From the NCBI GenBank assembly GCA_011375345.1, contig DRLM01000038.1:1-36103 (forward strand): a stretch of 36,103 nt of DNA, written 5' to 3'. How positions within the stretch are numbered: position 1 is the first letter of the stretch; every line of letters begins with the position of its first letter. Origin of the DNA: Gammaproteobacteria bacterium (GTDB lineage: Bacteria > Pseudomonadota > Gammaproteobacteria > DRLM01). A program made the position numbers and the translations under genes. Below the pieces are notes generated by a model. That model was not told the origin of the DNA. It made no database searches and saw nothing but the letters and a program-made list of their open reading frames with translations. Of the stretch, positions 26,047 to 34,566 are shown one piece after another.

Positions 26047-26086
26047 GCAGCGTTGGTGTGTTGTTCCGGATGAGGTGAAACGCTGC
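26047..26086. terminator. Weak inverted repeat between convergent genes
   Basis: GCAGCGTT (26047-26054) can pair with AACGCTGC (26079-26086) across a 24-nt loop in the 58-bp gap between dsbC and the convergent membrane-protein gene. The position suits a bidirectional terminator, but the loop is long and there is no T-run. Confidence 0.25.
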
Positions 26087-26088
26087 GC

Positions 26089-26991
26089 TCAGACCACGGA
26101 CGCCGGTCGCTTTTTCGTCTGGGTGTCGGTGGCAGCCAGGGTGGTCCCGCTTTCCTCCCGGGCTTCGGTGATTTTCACCGGTACCTGAATTCTCGTCTTT
26201 TGTTCGTTTTTCCCGCTGGCTCTTTTGGGTGACAGAACCTGTACCAGGTTGTCGAGAATGGAAAACAGCAGATCAATGCTGTAGCCGCCGAGAAAACCCA
26301 ACGCGGCTTGTTCCAGCTTCACCTGGGTGTCGCCGATGCCGCCGGAGTTGACAAACAGCACCAGCACGCCGCCGCTCAGGGTACCCAACACCCAGCGGGT
26401 GCGGTGTTCGGGAATGCGCCGTGGGTCGAAGGAACGGTCCCGCAGGCGGGTTTCCATGATGCGCAGCAGTCTTACCGAGGCCCCCAGGGCGCCATAGGCA
26501 AAGGGCAGGATGGCCAGGGCCACCCAGTACAACATCGAAAAGGTGGTGAACCAGTCCGGGTATTGTGCCGCCCAGGTGGCGGAATTGAATTCAAAACCGT
26601 ATTGATACAGATTGATGGCCAATATGACGGCCAGGGAAAAAAAGGACCAATACCACATGGTGCGCACCCGTCGCCCGGCGGGGGTGCGCATGGGTTTGCT
26701 CATGGACGGGCATGCCGTGGCGCGCAGGCTGGTGGGGGTGACGGGGTCCAGCTCGATTTTGAGAAGCTGATAGTAATATTGCAGCAATTCGATTTCGGCG
26801 GCGCTGAGGGGCAGGCTCTGGTCGATTTGTTTGTGATAAGCCTGATAAATATCCGCCAGCTTGACCTGCTCGGGCAGCCGGCCGGCTTCCACGGCGTAGG
26901 CGGCCAGCAGCATCAGGTCGCTGACGAAGTCAGCGACCCGGCCCGGTTGTTTTTCCGCATCCTGTTTAATGTCGTAGGTTTGACCGTTCAT
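26089..26991 (-). CDS. Inner-membrane protein of unknown function
   Basis: The 300-residue protein is not recognised. An N-terminal cytoplasmic-type helical region (1-105, with VADFVSDLMLLAAYAVEAG and EIELLQYYYQLLKIEL) precedes three clear hydrophobic segments at about 113-133, 145-172 and 202-220. A possible fourth lies at about 232-252 (ALGFLGGYSIDLLFSILDNL). The C-terminus is polar and Lys-rich. The ATG at 26991, with AGGGACGG upstream, was chosen over a frame open to 27147 that would run into the helicase-nuclease gene. It lies 86 bp after that gene on the same strand and may be co-transcribed. Nothing in the sequence links it to DNA repair. Confidence 0.65.
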   Translation of the reverse strand: MNGQTYDIKQDAEKQPGRVADFVSDLMLLAAYAVEAGRLPEQVKLADIYQAYHKQIDQSLPLSAAEIELLQYYYQLLKIELDPVTPTSLRATACPSMSKPMRTPAGRRVRTMWYWSFFSLAVILAINLYQYGFEFNSATWAAQYPDWFTTFSMLYWVALAILPFAYGALGASVRLLRIMETRLRDRSFDPRRIPEHRTRWVLGTLSGGVLVLFVNSGGIGDTQVKLEQAALGFLGGYSIDLLFSILDNLVQVLSPKRASGKNEQKTRIQVPVKITEAREESGTTLAATDTQTKKRPASVV

Positions 26992-27077
26992 GATCACCGT
27001 CCCTGCCAGTCGATGAAGCTTCAGTGTAATCCCGCCCGGGCCGTTTCCATAGCCCTTATTGGGTTGAAAAGCGTTTA

Positions 27078-30000
27078 TCAGTCCAGTTCCCATGCCGTGG
27101 CGCTGGCGGTGAACACCAGGCGCATCCGGACGGTTTTGTCCGGCCACAGGCGGGCCACCCCGGCAGCGTAAGCGCGCAGCTGTTCCCGGTAAGGTGCTGC
27201 CAGGGTGGCAGGATCGGTATTCAGGGCGCAGCGGTGCGTTTTGTAGTCAATGACCAGGCATTCGCCGCCGCGCAGGAGCAGCCGGTCGATGATCCCGTGG
27301 ACCTCCCGGTCTTGCTCCCGGTAGCAGATGGGGATTTCGTTGTAGGCACAGTCGAAACGGCGCGGATCGAATAATTCCTGCATGCCGGGGTGGCGGATCA
27401 GGGCCAGGGCTTCCTCCCAGCACGCCTGAGACGCAGCCGGTCCGGGAAGGCACAGGCGGTCCAGGAGGTGGGGCGGAGGCTCCGGTGTCTGCGGCCGGCC
27501 GGTGCTCAACCAGTCCAGAAAACAATGGATGGCGCGGCCCCGCTCCAGGCCGTCTTCGTCGCCGTCGCGGGTGGCCGGGTCGGCGTGCTGGTGGCTGGGT
27601 GAAGGGGCCTCGAAGGGGGGGGCGGGGACAGGTCGGGAGATCCCGTCCGGCAGGTCCGGAGGCGGTGGCGCAGGCGCTGCCGCGGCCGCCACGGGCGGAG
27701 GGTGATAGCCCAGCGGTTCATGGCAGGGCAGGCCGGCGGCGTCTGCCGCGTCGCCCAGGGCCGTGGCCACCTGGCCGTACCAGCCCAGGCCGGCGCCTTC
27801 TCTGGCGGGCGCCGCGCCGCTGACGATGAGCAGTTGGCGGGCGCGGGTGAGGGCCACGTAAAGCAGGTTGGCGTCCTCCCGCTGCCTGCGCTGGGCGGCG
27901 CTGTCCAACAGTTGCCGGGTGACGGCGTCGCGTTCATGACTGCGGGGGGCAAGGAGCATATGGCGGGGGGCGGCGGCGCGACTGGGCCAGTGCACCAGGG
28001 CCTTGTGGGTGGTGTCACCGCGGGGCGCCGCGGCGGCGTCGGCCAGCACCACCACGGGCGCCTCCAGGCCCTTGGCGGCGTGAATGGTCATGAGCCGCAC
28101 CCCGCCGGCGGCCTGGGGTGCTTCGTCCGGGGCATCTTCGTCACGCAGTGTGCTGAGGCGATCAAGAAAGCGGTGCAGGCTGGGATAGCGGCCGCTGTCA
28201 GTCTCCAGGGCCAGCTCCAGAAAACGGGTGAGGTTGGCCTCGGCCCGGGGACGCAGGTGGGCCGGAAAGGCGCTGAGGTAGCGGGCCAGCACGTTGCCTT
28301 GGGCATAAAGGCGATCCAGCAGGTCGTGCACCGGCAGGGCCTGAGCCGCCTGCTGCCACATTGGCAGATAGTGCGCCGCCCGTCCCAGGGGCGAGGCGGG
28401 ATCAACGCGGCCGGCCAGTTGGCGCAGGCCTTCCCACCAGGTGCCGTGTCGGCGGCAGGCGGCCAGCTGCGTCAGTTCCCGGTCGCCGGCATCGAACAGG
28501 GGGGAGCGCAGTACCGTGGCCAGGGCCAGGTTGTCATAGGGGGTGATGAGGGTGGTGAGCAGGGCCACCATGTCCTGCACTTCCACGCAGTTCAGCAAGG
28601 TGCCGCGGGTGGCGCTCAAATAGGGTATGCCCGCTTCCCGCAGGGCGGCCTCGTAGTCGCCCAGATGGGTGCGGCGGCGTACGAGGATGACGACGTCCTC
28701 CGGCCCCACGGTTTTTGCCTGGGCGCCTGTGCCCAGGATTTTCTGTTCCCTGAACAGGGCCTTGAGCCGGGCGGCGATGGCCTGGCCTTCCCGGAAGTGG
28801 CGTCGGTCCCGCAGCTCCGGCCGGGGCTGCTGCAGGGGGTTGCGCAGTCCCGCTGGCGGGGCAGTGTCCGGCGCGGCATCCGCTGTGGCCAGAGGCAGCA
28901 GTTCCACCCGGCCCCACAAGTCCGCGTGGTGGGTGGCATGCGGGGGGAAGTCGGGCAGGGCCTGGCGGTCACCAAAAACCTTGTTGACGACATCCATGAT
29001 TGCAGGGGCGGAGCGGTAGGACGTGACGAGGGTGTGGGTGCGGGCGCCCAGCCGCTGCGCCAGCCAGTCCCTGGCCGCCGGGAACAGGTCCGGGTCGGCG
29101 CGGCGGAAGCTGTAAATGGACTGCTTCAAGTCGCCCACCAGGAACACGCTGCGGCGGCGTCCGGACCCGCCGGCAGCCAGCTCTTCCAGCAGGGGCAGCA
29201 GCAGGCGCCACTGGGTGGGGTTGGTGTCCTGGAATTCGTCCACCAGCAGGTGGTCGATGCGCTGGTCCAGTTTGTACTGCACCCACAAGGCGTTTTCGCC
29301 GCGGTTGAGCAGGGTGTAGGCCTGCCATTCCAGATCGGCGAAGTCGAGTATCCGCCGCTCCCGCTTGAGGCGCTGGTAGTGTTCCAGCAGGGCACTGCCG
29401 GCCCGGTACCAGGCCCGGTTCAGCGCCAGGGTATCGAGGCGGCGTTGTTGTTCCCGGGCCTGCTCAATGAGTTCGAGGAGGCGCTGGTGCGTTGCCAGAA
29501 AACGGGCCTGGCCGGCGGTTCCCAGGCATTTTTCTGCCGTTTTGGTGGCCTTGCGCTGGCGCACCTGGTGTTTTTGGGTGAAAAAAGCGGGGATGAGCAG
29601 TGCCAGGCGCGCCGCCGGGTCCGCCTGGGCGGCCAGCGCCGCGTCGATGGTGTCCGCCTGTCCTTGTTCGGTGGCCGTGCCCAGGCGCCGCAAAGTGGCG
29701 GCGAATTGCCGCAGTTGTCTGATATTGTCCTCGGACCACAAGATCTCCAGGGCCGCATTGTGTCCGGCAGCATCCAGCTGCCGTTGCAAGGCCGCAGTGG
29801 CATAGGCTGCCGGCTCGGCCTGGCCTTCGGTGTAGGCCCACCAGTCACTGCGGTGGCGCAGAAATTCCGCCAGCGCCTCGCGGCAGTTGTGCTGGCCGCC
29901 CAGCCGTTCAAACAGCGCCTCCAGCGCGGCCGCCGTGGCGCCGTCTGGCTGCGCGGTCGCGGCGCTTGTCAGGGCATCCCAGGCTTCCTCTTGCAAGTAG

Positions 30001-30428
30001 CCGGTGCTTTCGGCGAGTTCGAAACCGGCGGGCACGCCGGCTTCCAGCGGAAAACGCTGCAGCAATTCCTGGCAGAAGGCGTGGAAAGTGGTGACCCGGA
30101 TGCGACGGGATTCGTGCAGCGTGTTTTCGTAGAGATGGCGGGCCCGGCTCAGGGTGGCGGCATCGGTGCTGAGGCCCAGGTGCTCCAGGGCAACGGCCAG
30201 GGCCTCGCCCTCCAGTCCGCCCAGGGTCAGCAAGCGTTCGGCCAGGCGGTTTTGCATCTCCGCCGCCGCTTTGCGGGTGAAGGTGATGGCCAAGATGGCA
30301 TCCGGCGCCGCCCCTTCCAGCAACAGGCGCAGCAGACGGGAGACCAGCAGCCAGGTCTTGCCGGTGCCGGCGGAAGCCAGCACGGTGATGCTGTTGTCAG
30401 GCGCCAAAGCCGCGGCGCTTGGGGACAT
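27078..30428 (-). CDS. addA: AddA/RecB-type UvrD-family helicase with C-terminal nuclease
   Basis: The 1116-residue protein joins a superfamily 1A helicase to a PD-(D/E)XK nuclease. Helicase motifs are LASAGTGKTWLLVSR (Walker A, K24), AITFTRKAAAEMQ, TTFHAFCQELL, LLVDEFQDTNPTQW (Walker B), FLVGDLKQSIYSFRRA, MTIHAAKGLEAPVVVL and LLYVALTRARQLL. Near the C-terminus, GIIDRLLLRGG with VIDYKT and YREQLRAYAAGV form the RecB-type nuclease site. Such proteins process double-strand breaks with an AddB-like partner, usually encoded next door. Here the upstream neighbours are tRNA genes and the downstream gene encodes a membrane protein, so no partner is visible. The ATG has AAGGAG upstream. It could instead be a stand-alone UvrD-like exonuclease. 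Confidence 0.88.
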   Translation of the reverse strand: MSPSAAALAPDNSITVLASAGTGKTWLLVSRLLRLLLEGAAPDAILAITFTRKAAAEMQNRLAERLLTLGGLEGEALAVALEHLGLSTDAATLSRARHLYENTLHESRRIRVTTFHAFCQELLQRFPLEAGVPAGFELAESTGYLQEEAWDALTSAATAQPDGATAAALEALFERLGGQHNCREALAEFLRHRSDWWAYTEGQAEPAAYATAALQRQLDAAGHNAALEILWSEDNIRQLRQFAATLRRLGTATEQGQADTIDAALAAQADPAARLALLIPAFFTQKHQVRQRKATKTAEKCLGTAGQARFLATHQRLLELIEQAREQQRRLDTLALNRAWYRAGSALLEHYQRLKRERRILDFADLEWQAYTLLNRGENALWVQYKLDQRIDHLLVDEFQDTNPTQWRLLLPLLEELAAGGSGRRRSVFLVGDLKQSIYSFRRADPDLFPAARDWLAQRLGARTHTLVTSYRSAPAIMDVVNKVFGDRQALPDFPPHATHHADLWGRVELLPLATADAAPDTAPPAGLRNPLQQPRPELRDRRHFREGQAIAARLKALFREQKILGTGAQAKTVGPEDVVILVRRRTHLGDYEAALREAGIPYLSATRGTLLNCVEVQDMVALLTTLITPYDNLALATVLRSPLFDAGDRELTQLAACRRHGTWWEGLRQLAGRVDPASPLGRAAHYLPMWQQAAQALPVHDLLDRLYAQGNVLARYLSAFPAHLRPRAEANLTRFLELALETDSGRYPSLHRFLDRLSTLRDEDAPDEAPQAAGGVRLMTIHAAKGLEAPVVVLADAAAAPRGDTTHKALVHWPSRAAAPRHMLLAPRSHERDAVTRQLLDSAAQRRQREDANLLYVALTRARQLLIVSGAAPAREGAGLGWYGQVATALGDAADAAGLPCHEPLGYHPPPVAAAAAPAPPPPDLPDGISRPVPAPPFEAPSPSHQHADPATRDGDEDGLERGRAIHCFLDWLSTGRPQTPEPPPHLLDRLCLPGPAASQACWEEALALIRHPGMQELFDPRRFDCAYNEIPICYREQDREVHGIIDRLLLRGGECLVIDYKTHRCALNTDPATLAAPYREQLRAYAAGVARLWPDKTVRMRLVFTASATAWELD

Positions 30429-30498
30429 GGGGGGCTCCTTAAGGTGGTCCAGACCACCAGTAGTGTACCGTTGGGCGGGGGAAGTGGAGCAGGTGATT

Positions 30499-30575
30499 TG
30501 GTGCCCCGGAGACGATTTGAACGTCCGACCTGCCGCTTAGGAGGCGGCTGCTCTATCCAACTGAGCTACCGGGGC
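30499..30575 (-). tRNA. tRNA-Arg (anticodon CCT)
   Basis: On the minus strand a full cloverleaf can be drawn. The acceptor stem is GCCCCGG with CCGGGGC, the D-arm is GCTC/GAGC, and the anticodon stem is GCCGC/GCGGC with loop CTCCTAA giving anticodon CCT (reads AGG). The T-arm has loop TTCAAAT. The discriminator A and an encoded CCA follow (30499-30501). It lies downstream of tRNA-Ala and may share its transcript. Confidence 0.95.
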
Positions 30576-30659
30576 GGCAGTGGCGTGAAATCCCTTGAAA
30601 TTATAGACGGATTTGCAGTGCCGTGCTGGCAGGCCCCGGCAGGGGACGGCGGGAATAGT

Positions 30660-30735
<76 letters not shown>

Positions 30736-30859
30736 GTCGACAAAACCACGCGCTATGGATCCATAGGTGGGTTCCCGGCGAGGACGGCATTCTACCACCG
30801 GTGTGGGGAGTCCGCTAGCGTAAAATGGGGCGCTTTGGAAGCAGGTGCCAGGGCCGGGC

Positions 30860-31540
30860 TCAGCGTGCCTGTTGCTTGAGGGCCTGCCGTTCCAGCCGGC
30901 GGGCGAAACGTTCGATGCGCCGTCGGTGGGCGGGCGTGATCTGGTGAAAGCGGCCCCCTAGGCGCGGGGACGGTTCCCGCAACAAAAACCGCACCTCCAG
31001 TTCACAGTCGATGCACTCGTCTTGGTCCAGCTCGAAGTGGCAGGGCAGGATGTCGCCCACCTTGATGCCCGGTAGCGCGCATTTGTGTCGAAGAGCCAGG
31101 CCACCGCCTGAGATGTCGTAGAGATCCACGTTCTTTTTGTCACCGCCAGGGAGCTGCAGGACTACGCGGATGCCTTGGGACAGGGCGACCGGTGAGCGGT
31201 AGTATTTGCGTCGCTGGCGGTAGCTGAGGCGGTCTGGCAGCGCCAGGTGATACAACGCTCCACGCGGGTCGTTCTCGCCGGCCAGCACGTTGGTGGTAAA
31301 ACTCACGGTGACGCCTTTGAGTTCTGCCCGGACCCGGCACTGTCCGGCATTCATCAGGGCGGCGTGACCTGCTGGCGGCTGCAGTTCATCCAGGGTCAGC
31401 GACTGGTCTCCGTCGATGTGGAGGAGGGCGCTGTTGTAGGTGCCGCTGTGACCGGGAATCATCACTTTCAGCAGACAGCGGGCGCGTTGCACCCGCTTGA
31501 GCACATTGATGATCTGGGGTTTGAATTTCACCTGATCCAC
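30860..31540 (-). CDS. ycgR: YcgR-like c-di-GMP-binding flagellar brake protein (PilZ)
   Basis: The 226-residue protein has a YcgR N-terminal domain (about 1-100) followed by a PilZ domain (about 107-225). Both c-di-GMP-binding motifs are intact: RxxxR at R111-R115 (RKYYR) and DxSxxG at 142-147 (DISGGG). In enterobacteria, c-di-GMP-bound YcgR acts on the flagellar motor and slows swimming. It is the last gene of a flgA-flgM-flgN-ycgR arrangement, 60 bp after flgN, as in Pseudomonas-type genomes. The start is GTG at 31540 with no clear Shine-Dalgarno; no better upstream start exists. It is the probable receptor for c-di-GMP made by the WspR-like or hybrid GGDEF proteins. Confidence 0.9.
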   Translation of the reverse strand: MDQVKFKPQIINVLKRVQRARCLLKVMIPGHSGTYNSALLHIDGDQSLTLDELQPPAGHAALMNAGQCRVRAELKGVTVSFTTNVLAGENDPRGALYHLALPDRLSYRQRRKYYRSPVALSQGIRVVLQLPGGDKKNVDLYDISGGGLALRHKCALPGIKVGDILPCHFELDQDECIDCELEVRFLLREPSPRLGGRFHQITPAHRRRIERFARRLERQALKQQAR

Positions 31541-31600
31541 GGCGTTGGGGGGCGCGAATGAATGCAGCGGCCTGGCCGGTTGTCGTTGTGGCCCCGGCGA

Positions 31601-32086
31601 TCAGGTGGAACCCAGGGAGCGCGACAGGCGCGGCGCACTGGCGGTGCCTGCGGGGCCGTAGGCGCCGGTTTCGGTTTCACCCTGGGTGAGCACAGCCAGG
31701 GCGGATTGTGTGCGGCGCAGCGACTGGGCCAGGACGGCGCCATTGACGCGGTTTTGGTCCTGGCATTTTTGCAGCCGGGCGACGGTCTGGTGCCATATGT
31801 GGTTCAGGTTTTTTCCGGCACTGCCGGGAAAGGCTGCGGCAAAGTCGGGGATCTCCCCTGGCCGGGATGACACATTCAGGTGCTTTAGCAAAGTCATTTG
31901 TCGTTGGTGCAGCGATTCCAGTTCCCGGGTCAACTGGTCCTTGGCGCGGGCGGCCTGTTCCAGCGCCGGCAAGTTCATGCCGCTCAAGGCGGCAAATTCC
32001 TGCTCCAGGGCCGCAAGCAGTGAGCCGCTGGCGTGGTGTTGTTGATCCAGCACCTTGTGCAGCGCCTGGACACCGGTCTCTTCCAT
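31601..32086 (-). CDS. flgN: Flagellar export chaperone FlgN
   Basis: The 161-residue protein is mostly alpha-helical and polar, with a FlgN-like N-terminal half (LLAALEQEFAALSGMNLPALEQAARAKDQLTRELE across about 23-57). It follows flgM by 21 bp, the usual position. FlgN protects the hook-filament junction proteins FlgK and FlgL before export. The C-terminal tail (about 135-161) is low-complexity. The ATG at 32086 has CAGGAG upstream. Confidence 0.85.
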   Translation of the reverse strand: MEETGVQALHKVLDQQHHASGSLLAALEQEFAALSGMNLPALEQAARAKDQLTRELESLHQRQMTLLKHLNVSSRPGEIPDFAAAFPGSAGKNLNHIWHQTVARLQKCQDQNRVNGAVLAQSLRRTQSALAVLTQGETETGAYGPAGTASAPRLSRSLGST

Positions 32087-32107
32087 GGGGGCCGCTCCTG
32101 AAAAAAC

Positions 32108-32431
32108 TCAGGCGGCGTGGCGGGTGATGCCGCTTTCAAAGCGCATCAGCTTGTCGGCCACGCGGTCCGTATTGAAGTCGTATTGGCCGGTGGTGAGCGC
32201 TTTTTTCACTCGCTCCACCCGGCTGATGTCCACCACCGGCATTTTGGAAATCAGGTGTTCGATCTTGCGCAGCTGTTCTGCGGTGTCGGTCAGTGTCACC
32301 GTGTCCCCTGTTTGCGGTTGGCCGGCCTGCAGCTTGGACACATTGGGGTCGTTGCGGCCGAGCTGGGCTTTGGCACTGTCCTTGGCGTTGGACAGCTGCG
32401 CTGTCACATTGCCGTTGATTTCTATGGCCAT
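32108..32431 (-). CDS. flgM: Anti-sigma-28 factor FlgM
   Basis: The 107-residue protein has the FlgM pattern: an N-terminal disordered region starting MAIEING, then a C-terminal sigma-28-binding half (DTVTLTDTAEQLRKIE, VVDISRVERVKKAL, GQYDFNTDRVADKLMRFE). It holds FliA inactive until the hook is complete and FlgM is exported. The start has GAGG upstream. A sigma-28-like promoter candidate lies at 32549-32575, which would fit the usual feedback control of flgM. Confidence 0.93.
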   Translation of the reverse strand: MAIEINGNVTAQLSNAKDSAKAQLGRNDPNVSKLQAGQPQTGDTVTLTDTAEQLRKIEHLISKMPVVDISRVERVKKALTTGQYDFNTDRVADKLMRFESGITRHAA

Positions 32432-32548
32432 GGCTGCCTCGATGCATTCTGATTGTGGGGTGCGGCGGGTGCTTGAACACCGTTGCCGCCCTGGGGGCCC
32501 GGCGTGTCGGGGCCGACAGGTTATTGGCTGCCGCGGTATCCGCTGAAG

Positions 32549-32575
32549 TCAACGACCCGGCACGCCAAAGCTTTA
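32549..32575 (-). promoter_or_regulatory. Candidate sigma-28 (FliA) promoter for flgM-flgN
   Basis: On the minus strand, TAAAGCTT, an 11-nt spacer and GTCGTTGA resemble the FliA consensus TAAAGTTT-N11-GCCGATAA (seven of eight and five of eight matches). It ends about 118 bp before the flgM ATG, in the flgA-flgM gap. Confidence 0.45.
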
Positions 32576-32637
32576 GTCTGAGGGCGTGCATGCGGCCTGT
32601 TTTTCTCTTGTGCTATCAATCAGTAAAGACCAGGGTT

Positions 32638-33360
32638 TCACATGTTGACGGTGACCACGCCGGCCGCGCTCACCTCGCCTTGGACTACGCGCCTGGATGT
32701 GAGATTGCGCACTTTGATCAAGTCACCGCGGGCGCCGTCACTGAGGGCGGTGCCGGACATGCGCACGGTCAGGGCACCGGCCCTGGCCAGCAGCAGCACC
32801 TTCTCACCGCGTCTCACCAGAGGAGGGGATTTGACCTGTCGGGCCGTCAAGAGGGTGCCGGCGGGCAGCGCACGGCGGGTTTGTTTTCCCACCGCATCGG
32901 CCGGGTTCGTCAGGTAGGCGCGGGTTGTGGTGTGGAGCTCGCGCTCCGTCAGCGTCACGTCAGACGGGCCGAGGTATTCGCCCCGGGCCAGCGGCCGGGT
33001 GGTGGTGAGGATGTGCACCCGAACCGTCACCGTCGCCCCCACGTATACCGTCCACGGCTTGCTGCCCGTGCAGCGCACTCCCACGGTGGTCTTGCCCGGA
33101 ATGCGGCTGCCTGCGGGCAGAAAGCCCTCCAGTGCCTGCTCGCAGGGGCTGAGGCGCAGGCGCCGGTCCAGGCGGCCGATCTTTACCTCGGCCTTGTCGT
33201 ACTGTTTGCCGGCGTATCCTTCGAGAAATGCCCGGGCGGTGGCGCGTATGGGTTCGATCGGTGTAAAGCCGGGCCTGGCCGTCGCCGGCAGCACCGTGAG
33301 TGCCAAGGCCGCGCAGGCCGCCAGAGACAGGGGCATGTGAGCCGGAGATGGGATGGTCAT
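32638..33360 (-). CDS. flgA: Flagellar P-ring assembly chaperone FlgA
   Basis: The 240-residue exported protein has a signal peptide (about 1-28, LSLAACAALALTVLPATA) and the FlgA/SAF C-terminal domain (RPLARGEYLGPSDV, LPAGTLLTARQVKSPPLVRRGEKV, GDLIKVRNLTSRRVVQGEV). It assists FlgI assembly into the periplasmic P ring. The ATG at 33360 has GAGGA upstream; an internal ATG eight codons later would also keep the signal peptide. It is divergent from cheV and 206 bp upstream of flgM. Confidence 0.95.
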   Translation of the reverse strand: MTIPSPAHMPLSLAACAALALTVLPATARPGFTPIEPIRATARAFLEGYAGKQYDKAEVKIGRLDRRLRLSPCEQALEGFLPAGSRIPGKTTVGVRCTGSKPWTVYVGATVTVRVHILTTTRPLARGEYLGPSDVTLTERELHTTTRAYLTNPADAVGKQTRRALPAGTLLTARQVKSPPLVRRGEKVLLLARAGALTVRMSGTALSDGARGDLIKVRNLTSRRVVQGEVSAAGVVTVNM

Positions 33361-33447
33361 GCTAGTCCTCGTAAACGTACACGTCGTGCGAAAACAGCAA
33401 GTATTGTGCCGCTGTGTGCCAGGCGGGTGCGTATCCGGCTGCCTTGA

Positions 33448-33475
33448 TTAAGCTTATCTCTTCGGCTGTCGATAG
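33448..33475 (+). promoter_or_regulatory. Candidate sigma-28 (FliA) promoter for cheV
   Basis: TTAAGCTT, a 12-nt spacer and GTCGATAG resemble the FliA consensus (six of eight in each box; spacer one longer than in E. coli). The site ends 37 bp before the cheV ATG. FliA control of chemotaxis genes is common, which supports the reading. Confidence 0.5.
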
Positions 33476-33512
33476 CAGACGTGTACCACAACGGACGTTT
33501 CCTGGAGTCACC

Positions 33513-34439
33513 ATGGCAGGTTTGCTGGATGGCATTGATTTACGGACCAAGCTCGCGGGTCAGAACCGCCTGGAGCTGCTTTTGTTTTTTCTTCACGGCA
33601 GGCAGCGTTTTGGCATCAATGTGTTCAAAGTCCAGGAAGTCATCACCCGTCCGGCCCTGACCCACCTCCCCAACGCCCACCCGGTGGTCTGCGGTGTGGC
33701 CACCATGCGGGGGAAGACCATTCCCGTGATCGACCTGTCTAGCGCCATAAGCATGGCTCCCTTGAGCAGCGAGCCGGGCGGGCATGTGGTGATCACTGAA
33801 TACAATCGCTCGGTGCAGGGCTTCCTGGTGCGGGCGGTGGATCGCATTATCAACGTCAACTGGGGACAGGTTCATCCGCCGCCGGACGCGATGGGGCACA
33901 GCAACTATCTTACCGCCATCACCGAGCTGGACGATGAGATGATAGAGCTGATCGATGTGGAAATGGTGCTCAGCGAAATCGGCGGCATGCTGGAGCCCGT
34001 CGCGTTGCAAACCGAACTGGACAGCAATCTGACGGCGGGGCGCTTTGTGCTGGTGGTTGATGATTCATCCGTGGCCCGCTCCCAGGTTACGCGCACTTTG
34101 AATGAGCTGGGATTGGAGCACGTGGTGTGCAAGAACGGCAGGGAAGCCTATGAGCTGCTGTGTGACTGGGCGGACAATCAGCCTGCGCGTTTGCAGGACA
34201 TGGTTATGGTGATCTCCGATATTGAAATGCCCGAAATGGACGGTTACACGCTCACGTCAAGAATACGCCAGCATGAAAAACTGAAAACGAGTTATGTGCT
34301 GCTGCATACTTCATTGAGTGGTGTGTTCAACGAAAGCCTGGTGAAGAAAGTGGGTGCCAACGGCTTTTTGTCCAAGTTCAGCTTTGATGAGCTGGCGGCG
34401 CTGGTGGTGGAGCGCCTCAGCCAGCAGGCCTGTCCGTGA
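33513..34439 (+). CDS. cheV: Chemotaxis coupling protein CheV
   Basis: The 308-residue protein fuses a CheW domain (about 15-160; FLHGRQRFGINVFKVQEVI, GVATMRGKTIPVIDL) to a receiver domain (about 176-305). The phospho-acceptor is D236 (ISDIEMPEMDG), with acidic D183/D184 (VVDDSSV) and K288. It couples receptors to CheA and its phosphorylation helps adaptation. The ATG at 33513 with GGAG upstream was chosen over a frame open to 33414. Position between flgA (divergent) and cheR is as in Pseudomonas-type flagellar clusters. Confidence 0.95.
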   Translation: MAGLLDGIDLRTKLAGQNRLELLLFFLHGRQRFGINVFKVQEVITRPALTHLPNAHPVVCGVATMRGKTIPVIDLSSAISMAPLSSEPGGHVVITEYNRSVQGFLVRAVDRIINVNWGQVHPPPDAMGHSNYLTAITELDDEMIELIDVEMVLSEIGGMLEPVALQTELDSNLTAGRFVLVVDDSSVARSQVTRTLNELGLEHVVCKNGREAYELLCDWADNQPARLQDMVMVISDIEMPEMDGYTLTSRIRQHEKLKTSYVLLHTSLSGVFNESLVKKVGANGFLSKFSFDELAALVVERLSQQACP

Positions 34440-34566
34440 CCGCGCCGGATCACATAGTCCTGGCAGTATGAATGGCAGTGAACGTGATCATTTTCCCACT
34501 TTGCGCGCGCCTGGTGGCGCTTGCGCGGGGGGCTAGGGCGCCCGTGGGTTGCGGGGAGGTTCCGGC

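Noticed and set aside
33361-33420. CTGGCAC on the minus strand upstream of flgA as a sigma-54 promoter
   Set aside because: The -24-like box has no TTGC at the required spacing; the nearest GC is one base off and TTGC is about ten bases too far.
34458-34490. CTGGCAG upstream of cheR as a sigma-54 promoter
   Set aside because: No -12 TTGC element at the correct distance.
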